Shown here: piece by piece, positions 1 to 5,929 of the stretch
Layout of the letters: each line of letters starts with the position of its first letter
How positions within the stretch are numbered: position 1 is the first letter of the stretch
Source: Erythrobacter sp.
GTDB lineage: Bacteria; Pseudomonadota; Alphaproteobacteria; Sphingomonadales; Sphingomonadaceae
Assembly: GCA_013214365.1 (NCBI GenBank)
Contig: JABSPI010000240.1
Coordinates: forward strand, 1-7,529
DNA length: 7,529 nucleotides
Direction: 5' to 3'
Notes under the pieces: generated by a model
What the model was told of the DNA's origin: nothing
Database searches by the model: none
The model's input: only the letters and a program-made list of their open reading frames with translations
Made by a program: the position numbers and the translations under genes

Positions 1-30
1 TTGAAACCCGCGCTGGGAAAGGACAATGCC

Positions 31-504
31 ATGCTTGACCCCAACACCGCTTCGCAAACCAATGCGACCGTCCAGATGGTGAGTGAAATCAACGCCCTGC
101 TGGCAGATCATTTTGCGCTTTATGTGAAAACCAAAAATTTCCATTGGCACGTTAAAGGCCCACGTTTCCGCGATTTGCACCTGTTGTTTGATGAGCAGGC
201 GGCGCAAATCCAGGGCGAGATCGATGTGATCGGCGAACGCGCCCGCAAATTGGGCGGCGACACTTTGACCTCGATCGGTGCGATTGCGCGCCACACCCAG
301 ATCGCCGATCAGGACAATGCCGCTTTGTCGGCCGAGGACATGATCGCCGAGCTGCGCGCTGACAATCAGGCTCTGCTCGCCCGTCTCAAAGCGATGAAGG
401 CAACCGCAGAGGTGGCCGGTGACAATGCCACTGATGGCCTGCTCGACGATTGGACCGACGCCGCCGAGCAGCGCGTCTGGTTCCTGTCCTCGCTGCTTGG
501 CTAG
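31..504 (+). CDS. dps: Dps family DNA-binding/ferritin-like stress protein
   Basis: Predicted 157-residue Dps protein. The family forms 12-subunit cages that oxidise Fe(II) with peroxide, store the iron, and in many species coat DNA during starvation. The intersubunit ferroxidase ligands are all visible with the family spacing: H38 (in FHWHVKG), H50, D54, D65 and E69, which match H31, H43, D47, D58 and E62 of Listeria Dps. Length fits the family (about 150-170). The ATG at 31 was chosen because AAAGGA lies 9 nt upstream; an in-frame TTG at base 1 would add ten residues but has no visible start context. The N-terminal tail has no lysine or arginine before K33, so DNA binding through a basic tail, as in E. 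coli Dps, is doubtful. A terminator-like hairpin follows. Family assignment is very secure; the DNA-binding role is inference. Confidence 0.95.
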   Translation: MLDPNTASQTNATVQMVSEINALLADHFALYVKTKNFHWHVKGPRFRDLHLLFDEQAAQIQGEIDVIGERARKLGGDTLTSIGAIARHTQIADQDNAALSAEDMIAELRADNQALLARLKAMKATAEVAGDNATDGLLDDWTDAAEQRVWFLSSLLG

Positions 505-526
505 CCCCAATCTGCAGGGATGATGG

Positions 527-565
527 AAAATGGGGCCGTTTGTGCTTTGCGCAGGCGGCCCTTTT
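527..565 (+). terminator. Rho-independent terminator-like hairpin between dps and pgl
   Basis: GGGCCG (533-538) pairs with CGGCCC (556-561) across a 17-nt loop, followed by TTTT (562-565). The AAAA at 527-530 can pair with that T run, as in bidirectional terminators. The six-pair stem with a long loop and a short T tract suggests moderate strength. It begins 23 nt after the dps stop and ends 15 nt before the pgl start, so it also lies in the pgl leader and could act as a partial terminator or attenuator. Confidence 0.5.
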
Positions 566-579
566 GCTATGCGGGGGAT

Positions 580-1218
580 ATGGAAAATATTCACATCATC
601 GAGGCCGCCGACACAGATAGGATTGCCACATGGCTGTATGACCGGTTGACCACGCCGCGCAGCGATAGCGCTGATCGCTTGGCGATCACTTTGCCCGGCG
701 GGTCGACCCCGTTTCCGATCCTGAAGGCATTGATAGCGTTAAAGCCCGCCGTGCCATGGCACGCGGTGCAGGTGTGGCCCAATGATGACCGGATCGTGCC
801 AGAGGACCATGAGGCCTCGAATACCGGTAAGATCCGGGCGCTGCTCGAACCTCATGGCGCCGCGATTGAAGTGCTTTCCCAAACCAGCTTGCCGCCCCAT
901 TTCGCGCTGGCCTGGTTGGGCATGGGGGAAGATGGGCACACCGCATCTTTGTTTCCCAACACCGATCCGCGCCTTGATGATCTGCAAATGGTGCGCCGTC
1001 TCACCCCCGATCCCTTGCCCGCCCACGCTCCGTTCGATCGCATCACGCTAACCTTGCCGGCTTTGCTGCGCAGCGATGCGTTTGTCCTCACACTTGGGGG
1101 CTCTGCGAAAAAGCGGGCGGTTCTGGATGCCGCGATTGCGGGCGAAAATGATCTGCCGATTGCGCGCCTGCTTCGCGCTGCGCACGACCTAGGCATTGCG
1201 GTGACGGTCTTTGCATGA
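580..1218 (+). CDS. pgl: 6-phosphogluconolactonase
   Basis: Predicted 212-residue cytoplasmic 6-phosphogluconolactonase (NagB/RpiA/CoA-transferase-like fold, DevB/Pgl family). It hydrolyses 6-phosphogluconolactone to 6-phosphogluconate, the step after glucose-6-phosphate dehydrogenase that feeds the Entner-Doudoroff and oxidative pentose phosphate routes. Visible motifs are the phosphate-binding LPGGSTP loop (residues 38-44), WPNDDRIVP (66-74, a variant of the family W-x-D-E-R segment), and LGMGEDGHTASLFP (113-126) with the catalytic-region histidine H120. It is a little short for the family (usually about 220-260). The ATG at 580 has a GGGGG run 2-6 nt upstream. An earlier ATG at 520 would put the terminator-like hairpin inside the coding region and add 20 non-conserved residues. 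The stop overlaps the Nudix start (ATGA, 1215-1218), implying co-translation. zwf and edd, frequent partners, are not in the window. Confidence 0.92.
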   Translation: MENIHIIEAADTDRIATWLYDRLTTPRSDSADRLAITLPGGSTPFPILKALIALKPAVPWHAVQVWPNDDRIVPEDHEASNTGKIRALLEPHGAAIEVLSQTSLPPHFALAWLGMGEDGHTASLFPNTDPRLDDLQMVRRLTPDPLPAHAPFDRITLTLPALLRSDAFVLTLGGSAKKRAVLDAAIAGENDLPIARLLRAAHDLGIAVTVFA

Positions 1219-1712
1219 TCGCCAATTTCCTGCCCGCCTCGCTGCACCGCGCTTTGCTGCCCTATGCGCATGTTTTGCGCAAACGCTGGCGCAGATGGCG
1301 CGCAACGCCGTTTTCCGGGGTCAGCGCGGTGGTCACCAATCGTGCGGGCGATGTGCTTTTGGTGCGCCATTCCTATGGGACCTCGGATTGGTCACTCCCT
1401 GGTGGCGGGTTAGGGCGAGGCGAGGAACCTAAATCGGGTCTGTGTCGTGAGATCAGGGAGGAATTGGCGCTCGCTTTAGATAATGTGCGTCTGGTCCAGC
1501 GGGTTGAAGAGGTCATATACAACTCTCCGCATACCGCCTGCTTGTTTACCGCCACATGTGACGCTGAGCCCGTGCCTGACGAGCGCGAAGTAATCGAGGC
1601 GAGGTTCTTTGCAGCTCATGCATTGCCGCACGACCTGTGCGACACTGCCGCGCGGCGGATCAACATATGGCGCGAATGGGCCCGTAGCCAGGACACGAAC
1701 GCGCGAAGTTAG
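1215..1712 (+). CDS. Nudix hydrolase, substrate unknown
   Basis: Predicted 165-residue Nudix hydrolase. The family cleaves nucleoside diphosphates linked to another moiety using Mg2+ held by the Nudix-box glutamates. The box covers residues 64-86: G64, E70, then R78-E79-I80-R81-E82-E83-L84-A85-L86. This matches G-x5-E-x7-R-E-U-x-E-E-x-G-U except that the last glycine is A85. SLPGGG (60-65) precedes the box as usual. The first 30 residues are hydrophobic then strongly basic (LRKRWRRWR, 21-29) and may form an amphipathic helix that touches membrane or RNA; this is inference. The start overlaps the pgl stop in ATGA, so it is probably translated from the pgl transcript. Its stop overlaps the stop of convergent dinB. 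Sequence alone does not distinguish ADP-ribose, CoA, (d)NTP or RNA-cap substrates. Confidence 0.9.
   Translation: MIANFLPASLHRALLPYAHVLRKRWRRWRATPFSGVSAVVTNRAGDVLLVRHSYGTSDWSLPGGGLGRGEEPKSGLCREIREELALALDNVRLVQRVEEVIYNSPHTACLFTATCDAEPVPDEREVIEARFFAAHALPHDLCDTAARRINIWREWARSQDTNARS
1709..1712. other. Overlapping convergent stop codons (Nudix/dinB)
   Basis: The bases TTAG hold the TAG stop of the plus-strand Nudix gene (1710-1712) and, read in reverse, the TAA stop of dinB (1709-1711). There is no intergenic space, so each transcript must end inside the other gene or be made antisense to it. Confidence 0.95.
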
Positions 1713-2911
1713 AGCAGGCGCAATTGCGCCTCATCGCGGCCTTTCCCCGCCGCAGCCTCGCCGCTTTCACTGGTCCCTTCCAGATTGCTCAGCGTGAGTC
1801 CCATTAGACGGATCGGGAGCGCCAGCGGCAAAGCCTCATCGAGCAGGTCGCGCGCCAATTGCGCAAAGCCGGACCTGTCCTCGATCCAGCCCGTCCCGCC
1901 ATTGGCAGGGCAGCTTTTGGCGCGGGTCATGATTTGGAAATCGGTGAATTTGAGCTTCAACGTGACTGTGCGCCCGCGCACCGGGCTGTCGGTGCTGCTG
2001 GCATTTTCGATCCGTTCCCACACGATATCGATGATATTCTCGAGCGTTTCACGCAGCGCGCTGCCGCTGGAGATATCTTCGCCAAATGTGCGTTCGCCGC
2101 CGATTGATTTGCGCACGCGTTGGGCGCGCACCGGGCGCAGGTCGATCCCGCGCGCGGCGCGAAACAAATAATCGGCAGAGGACCCGAAATGGGTTTTCAA
2201 AAACGCAATATCGCGCGCCGCCAGATCTCCGCCGGTCGCGATCCCGTGCGCTTTCATCTTCGCCTCGGCCTTGGGCCCGACCCCGTGGAACCGGCGGATC
2301 GGCAAATTGGCGACAAAATCGGCCCCTTCGCCCGGACGGATCACGCACACGCCGTCGGGCTTGTTCTGGTCGCTGGCAATTTTGGCGAGAAATTTGTTGT
2401 AGCTCACGCCTGCGCTCGCGGTGAGCTGGGTCTTGGCGCGAATTTCCTGCCGGATCAATTCGGCGATCCGGGTGGCGCTGCCAATGCCCAGCCGATCCTC
2501 GGTGACATCGAGATAGGCCTCATCAAGGCTCAACGGTTCGACATGCGGGGTGTGGTGTTCGAAAATGCGGCGGATTTGGCGGCTGGCTTCTTTGTAGGCA
2601 TCGAACCGGTGGCGCACAAAGATCAGATCAGGGCACAGCCGTTTGGCGGTGACCGAGGGCATTGCGCTGCGCACGCCGAATTTGCGCGCCTCATAGCTGG
2701 CCGCGGCGACCACGCCGCGCCCGCCCGATCCGCCCACTGCGACCGGCTTGCCGCGCAATTCGGGGTGGTCGCGTTGTTCAACGCTGGCGAAAAAGGCGTC
2801 CATATCGACATGGATGATCTTGCGAAGGCCCGGGGCTTCGTCCTCGTGATCGGGGGGGATGGGGGCGGCGGGCTCGGGCATGGGCGCCAAAATAGAGCGA
2901 ATTGGCCGCAT
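1709..2911 (-). CDS. dinB: DNA polymerase IV (Y-family translesion polymerase)
   Basis: Predicted 400-residue Y-family DNA polymerase IV, a distributive, error-prone polymerase that copies past damaged bases. The palm-domain signature IIHVDMDAFFASVEQ starts at residue 32: D36 is a catalytic carboxylate and F41 the steric gate against ribonucleotides. SLDEAYLD (128-135) holds the D130/E131 catalytic pair. SAGVSYNKFLAKIASDQNKPDG and the helix-hairpin-helix-like LPIRRFHGVGPK follow, then the little-finger domain. The C-terminus ends QLRLL, close to the beta-clamp-binding consensus QLxLF, so sliding-clamp recruitment is likely. Starts at 2911 or 2881 (390 residues) are both possible, since neither has a strong ribosome site; the frame stays open further upstream to a TTG at 3007 through a low-complexity repeat that is probably non-coding. 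It diverges from the MFS gene. No alphaproteobacterial LexA box was found upstream. Confidence 0.95.
   Translation of the reverse strand: MRPIRSILAPMPEPAAPIPPDHEDEAPGLRKIIHVDMDAFFASVEQRDHPELRGKPVAVGGSGGRGVVAAASYEARKFGVRSAMPSVTAKRLCPDLIFVRHRFDAYKEASRQIRRIFEHHTPHVEPLSLDEAYLDVTEDRLGIGSATRIAELIRQEIRAKTQLTASAGVSYNKFLAKIASDQNKPDGVCVIRPGEGADFVANLPIRRFHGVGPKAEAKMKAHGIATGGDLAARDIAFLKTHFGSSADYLFRAARGIDLRPVRAQRVRKSIGGERTFGEDISSGSALRETLENIIDIVWERIENASSTDSPVRGRTVTLKLKFTDFQIMTRAKSCPANGGTGWIEDRSGFAQLARDLLDEALPLALPIRLMGLTLSNLEGTSESGEAAAGKGRDEAQLRLL
1716..1731. repeat. Perfect 16-bp palindrome in the 3' end of dinB
   Basis: AGGCGCAATTGCGCCT reads identically on both strands and can fold as a 6-bp GC-rich stem with an AATT loop. 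It lies 4 nt past the overlapping Nudix/dinB stops and encodes part of the dinB clamp-binding tail (AQLRL). No T run follows on either strand, so it is not a classical terminator. Confidence 0.7.
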
Positions 2912-3104
2912 GTAAAAGCGCCGCTGTGCTGGCTGCTTCTTTACCACTGCGCGCGCCAGCCCCCAGCTCCAATTCGCGCCCCAATCCGCTCCCCAATTCG
3001 CCCCCAATCTGGCACGCGGTGGAACTTCTCATGCGCTGCAACATTTTGTGCATATGCGAAATCAACAGTGGCCAATTGATGATCCGACAGGCAAAGGTGC
3101 GGCC
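2912..3104. promoter_or_regulatory. Divergent intergenic region between dinB and the MFS exporter gene
   Basis: About 190 bp separate the two divergent starts, so both promoters should lie here. I could not assign convincing -35/-10 boxes. The region has a 12-nt tandem repeat (2969-3012) and an AT-richer patch around 3040-3065. No GTTC-N7-GTTC SOS box and no clear large inverted-repeat operator were seen. AAAGGTG at 3094-3100 looks like the ribosome site of the MFS gene. Confidence 0.5.
2969..3012. repeat. Imperfect 12-nt tandem repeat, four CCAAT-core units
   Basis: Cores CCAATTCGC (2969), CCAATCCGC (2981), CCAATTCGC (2993) and CCAATCTGG (3004) recur at steps of 12, 12 and 11 nt. An inverted copy, GCGAATTGG, lies at 2898-2906 just inside the longer dinB reading frame. 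Read on the minus strand the repeat would encode GANW/GADW, which looks like low complexity rather than protein. It may be an operator array or a simple repeat. Confidence 0.7.
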
Positions 3105-4376
3105 ATGGCGGCACCTGCACCTGTCTCGACGCCCTCCACCCCGGCCCGGTCCAAACTTGGCGAGACCGAGCTGATCTGGATGATGGCGATGTTGATGGCG
3201 CTTCAGGCGTTCGGCATCGATGCCATGCTGCCTGCGCTCGATGAAATGGCGCTGGCCCTATCGGTGGATGGCAATGACCGTCAATTTGTGATCGGGGTTT
3301 ATCTGCTAACCGCGGGGATCGGGGCATTGGTCCCCGGCTCGCTTGCCGACCGGTTTGGACGCCGGCCGATCCTGTTGGCCTCGATCGCGGTCTATATCGC
3401 GCTCTCCCTCGCCAGCGCGGTGGCGCCCGATTACGACACATTGATCGCGATCCGCGCAGCCCAAGGGTTTTTCGGCGCAGGGATCGTCGCCATCCCGCCG
3501 GCGATTATCCGCGACCGGGTGGGCGGGGACAAAATGGCGCGGATGATGAGCCTGATCTTCGTCATATTCCTGATGGTGCCGGCAATCGCGCCCAGCATTG
3601 GCGAAGTGATTTTGTTGATCGGCGATTGGCGGATGATTTTTGCAGCCATGGCTGTGCAAGGCATTTTGGTGGGCTGCTGGGTCTATTTCCGCCTGCCTGA
3701 AAGCCTGACTGATGAAAACCGCCAGGAAATCCGCCCCAAAGTGATCGCGGCCAATATGGGGCGCGCTTTGAGCCTGCCGAGCGTGATCGGCTATGTGTTT
3801 GGCTCGTCATTGGTGTTTGGCGCTTTGTTCGGCTTCATCAATTCCTCGCAGCAATTGATCACCGACACATTCGATGCAGGGCGCGTTTTTCCGATTGTGT
3901 TCGGGATTTGCGCAGGCTCGATGGCTCTGGCGAGCTGGTCCAATTCGCGCATTGTCGAACGGTTTGGCGCGCGCCGGGTCAGCCACACCGCTTTGTTCGC
4001 TTTTATCGCCGTGGCCGCATGCCAGATCTATTTCGCTTTCCAACCCGAACAAAATCTGTGGCAATTTGTCCCGCTGATGGCGGTCAATATGATGTTGCTC
4101 GGCTTTATCGGCAGCAATTTCGGCGCGATTGCGATGAACCCGTTTTTCTCGATCGCGGGCGCGGCCAGTTCGGCGCATGGATTTGTCCGGATGACCACCG
4201 CATCGGTGTTGGGCGGGGCGATCGGCTATGCGTTTGACGGCACGGCGCGGCCGCTGGCTTTGTCGCTGTTTGCGGCGGGGATTGCGTGCCTCGTGATGGT
4301 CCTGTTCAGCGAGAAGGGCAAATTGTTCGGTCCACCCGATGCCGATATGGGGCCGACCAAGATGAAGAATATCTAG
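3105..4376 (+). CDS. MFS multidrug exporter, Bcr/CflA type
   Basis: Predicted 423-residue inner-membrane transporter of the major facilitator superfamily, closest in pattern to the Bcr/CflA drug:H+ antiporters (DHA1 family). Hydrophobic segments run through the whole protein and fit 12 transmembrane helices. MFS motif A is PGSLADRFGRRPI (about residues 77-89) after helix 2. R117-x-x-Q120-G121 followed by PPAIIRD (131-137) matches the helix-4 region of Bcr/CflA proteins. The N-terminus is a short Ala/Pro/Ser-rich cytoplasmic tail and the C-terminus a charged tail. The ATG at 3105 was chosen because AAAGGTG lies just upstream; ATGs at 3048 and 3054 would add up to 19 residues. It is divergent from dinB and its stop overlaps that of the carboxyltransferase gene. 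Substrate unknown; export of drugs or sulfonamide/bicyclomycin-like compounds is only a family expectation. Confidence 0.92.
   Translation: MAAPAPVSTPSTPARSKLGETELIWMMAMLMALQAFGIDAMLPALDEMALALSVDGNDRQFVIGVYLLTAGIGALVPGSLADRFGRRPILLASIAVYIALSLASAVAPDYDTLIAIRAAQGFFGAGIVAIPPAIIRDRVGGDKMARMMSLIFVIFLMVPAIAPSIGEVILLIGDWRMIFAAMAVQGILVGCWVYFRLPESLTDENRQEIRPKVIAANMGRALSLPSVIGYVFGSSLVFGALFGFINSSQQLITDTFDAGRVFPIVFGICAGSMALASWSNSRIVERFGARRVSHTALFAFIAVAACQIYFAFQPEQNLWQFVPLMAVNMMLLGFIGSNFGAIAMNPFFSIAGAASSAHGFVRMTTASVLGGAIGYAFDGTARPLALSLFAAGIACLVMVLFSEKGKLFGPPDADMGPTKMKNI
4373..4376. other. Overlapping convergent stop codons (MFS/carboxyltransferase)
   Basis: The palindrome CTAG supplies TAG to the plus-strand MFS gene (4374-4376) and TAG to the minus-strand carboxyltransferase gene (4373-4375). 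As at 1709-1712, no spacer or conventional terminator separates the convergent genes. Confidence 0.95.
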
Positions 4377-5929
4377 CCCATTTGGTCGGCGCGCAATTTG
4401 CGCCACGCAAGATCGGCAAATTCGCACAATAATGGCCGGGTGTCGCGCGGGTCGATAATATCCTCGACATTGAAAAGTTCAGCCGAGCGGAAGGGCGATG
4501 TGACCTTGTTCAGCCGCGCCTTGATCTTCTCCAGCTCGGCCTCGGGATCATCGGCGGCGGCGATTTCGGACTTGTATGCGACTTCCAATCCGCCCGCGAT
4601 CGGCAAGCTGCCCCAATCGCCCGATGGCCAGCAATAGCGATATTGGTAACGGTCCGCATTGCTCATCGCGCTGCCTGCAATGCCATAGGCGCGGCGCATC
4701 ACGACGCTGGCAAGCGGGACAGTGGCGCGGTAGATCGCATTCATCGCCTGCACCCCGTAACGGATCGTGCCCGCCATTTCCGCCTCGCGCCCAATCATAA
4801 AGCCCGGATTGTCAACGAGGTGCACAATCGGCAGGCGGAATTGATCGGCGAGTTTGACGAAACGTTCGACCTTTTCGGATGTCTTGGCCTCCCATGATCC
4901 GCCCAGATAGCTGGGGTCGCTCGCCACCACCGCGACCGGCCAGCCATCGAGGCGAGCGAGCGCGGTGATCGCGGCGCGGCCCCAGTTCTTGCCGATCTCA
5001 AACACGGTGCCTTGGTCGAGGATCAAGTCCATCGCGCGGCGCATCGAATACACTTGCTTGTCATCGCGCGGGACGAGGCTGAGCAGCGCTTCCTCGCGCC
5101 GGTCTGCGGGGTCAGCGGGCTCGGCGCGGCGGGCGAGTTGCCCGACATGTTCTGGCATGAAGGAGAGGAAATAGCGCGCGCGTGCAAACGCCTCCGCCTC
5201 TGATCCGACCTCGTCATCGACCACGCCGTTGCGGGTGTGGATGTCGACCCCGCCCAATTCCTCTTTGGCCTGTTGGTGGTCGCTTGCGCTTTTATAGGCC
5301 TCGCCCAATCCATCGACCACGGCGGGGCCGGCGGCGAAGAGTTGCGAGAGCCCGCGCACCATGATCGAATAATGGCTCGCCGCGATGCGAGCGGCACCAA
5401 GGCCAGCGGTCGGACCAAGGGCGAGCGCCACGACCGGCACCGTGTCGAGGTTTTTGACCACATCGCCCCAGCCCGGAACCGCCGGGATATAGGTCGCGCC
5501 GATCTGCTCGAGCGTTTTGACGCTGCCACCGCCGCCCGTGCCGTCGATCATCTTGATGATGGGGAGCTTCAGCTCATGCGCCATCTGCTCGGCCTGCACC
5601 ATTTTGCGCTTGATCCCGGCATCCGCCGCGCCGCCGCGAATGGTGAAGTCGTCTGCGGTGGCGACAACGGGGCGGCCGTTTACTGTCGCTTTGCCGAAGA
5701 GGAAGGGGGCGGGGGTGACGCCCTTTAGGTCGCCATTTCCATCATAATGGCCTTTGCCCGCGATCTTGCCGATTTCGCGGAAGGAACCGGGATCGCAAAT
5801 CGCATCGAGCCGTGCGCGCGCATCCATCTTGCCGCGCGAATGCTGGCGCGCGACCTTGTCCGGCCCGCCCATTTCCTCGGCGAGGGCTTCGCGGGCGCGC
5901 AGTTCTTCGAGTTCCTTCGCCCAGGTCAT
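4373..5929 (-). CDS. Acyl-CoA carboxylase, carboxyltransferase (beta) subunit, substrate uncertain
   Basis: Predicted 518-residue carboxyltransferase subunit of a biotin-dependent acyl-CoA carboxylase (PccB/MccB/AccD superfamily, two crotonase-like halves). It transfers CO2 from carboxybiotin to an acyl-CoA. The first oxyanion-hole region is IDGTGGGGSVKT (residues 128-139), where PCC enzymes have SGGARIQEG. The second is DNPGFMIGREAE (373-384), matching DVPGFLPGTAQE. The pocket segment RRAYGIAGSAMSN (412-424) aligns with RKAYGGAYDVM of PCC: S420 sits where PCC has Asp and ACC has Ile/Cys. The usual AWPTAQIAVMG stretch is replaced by CWPSGDWGSLPIAGG. So the substrate may be neither acetyl- nor propionyl-CoA. 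The ATG at 5929 overlaps the small ORF stop (ATGA) and has GGA 8 nt upstream; a GTG at 5944 would add five residues. It is downstream of the biotin carboxylase gene in one operon. Confidence 0.9.
   Translation of the reverse strand: MTWAKELEELRAREALAEEMGGPDKVARQHSRGKMDARARLDAICDPGSFREIGKIAGKGHYDGNGDLKGVTPAPFLFGKATVNGRPVVATADDFTIRGGAADAGIKRKMVQAEQMAHELKLPIIKMIDGTGGGGSVKTLEQIGATYIPAVPGWGDVVKNLDTVPVVALALGPTAGLGAARIAASHYSIMVRGLSQLFAAGPAVVDGLGEAYKSASDHQQAKEELGGVDIHTRNGVVDDEVGSEAEAFARARYFLSFMPEHVGQLARRAEPADPADRREEALLSLVPRDDKQVYSMRRAMDLILDQGTVFEIGKNWGRAAITALARLDGWPVAVVASDPSYLGGSWEAKTSEKVERFVKLADQFRLPIVHLVDNPGFMIGREAEMAGTIRYGVQAMNAIYRATVPLASVVMRRAYGIAGSAMSNADRYQYRYCWPSGDWGSLPIAGGLEVAYKSEIAAADDPEAELEKIKARLNKVTSPFRSAELFNVEDIIDPRDTRPLLCEFADLAWRKLRADQMG
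4391..4403. repeat. GCGCAATTTGCGC palindrome at the 3' end of the carboxyltransferase gene
   Basis: GCGCAA-T-TTGCGC is a perfect inverted repeat 14 nt past the overlapping stops, inside the last codons of the carboxyltransferase (WRKLRAD). Its core matches the palindrome at 1716-1731. No T tract follows on either strand. Confidence 0.55.

Noticed and set aside
1..30. TTG at base 1 as the Dps start
   Set aside because: The ATG at 31 has a well-placed AAAGGA and gives a normal Dps length; the extra ten residues have no support.
852..1370. 172-codon minus-strand open frame across pgl and the Nudix gene
   Set aside because: It spans two well-supported genes on the other strand and has no recognisable domain.
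2912..3007. Extended dinB N-terminus from a TTG at 3007 (GANW/GADW repeat)
   Set aside because: The conserved polymerase core starts much later, the start codon is weak, and the extension is a translated DNA tandem repeat.
3012..3040. Possible SOS (LexA) box, GAAC near 3022 upstream of dinB
   Set aside because: The alphaproteobacterial GTTC-N7-GTTC spacing is not met; only one half-site is present.
2120..3079. 319-codon plus-strand open frame opposite dinB
   Set aside because: Composition is Gly/Ala/Arg/Asp low-information sequence mirroring dinB codons; no motif or ribosome site supports it.
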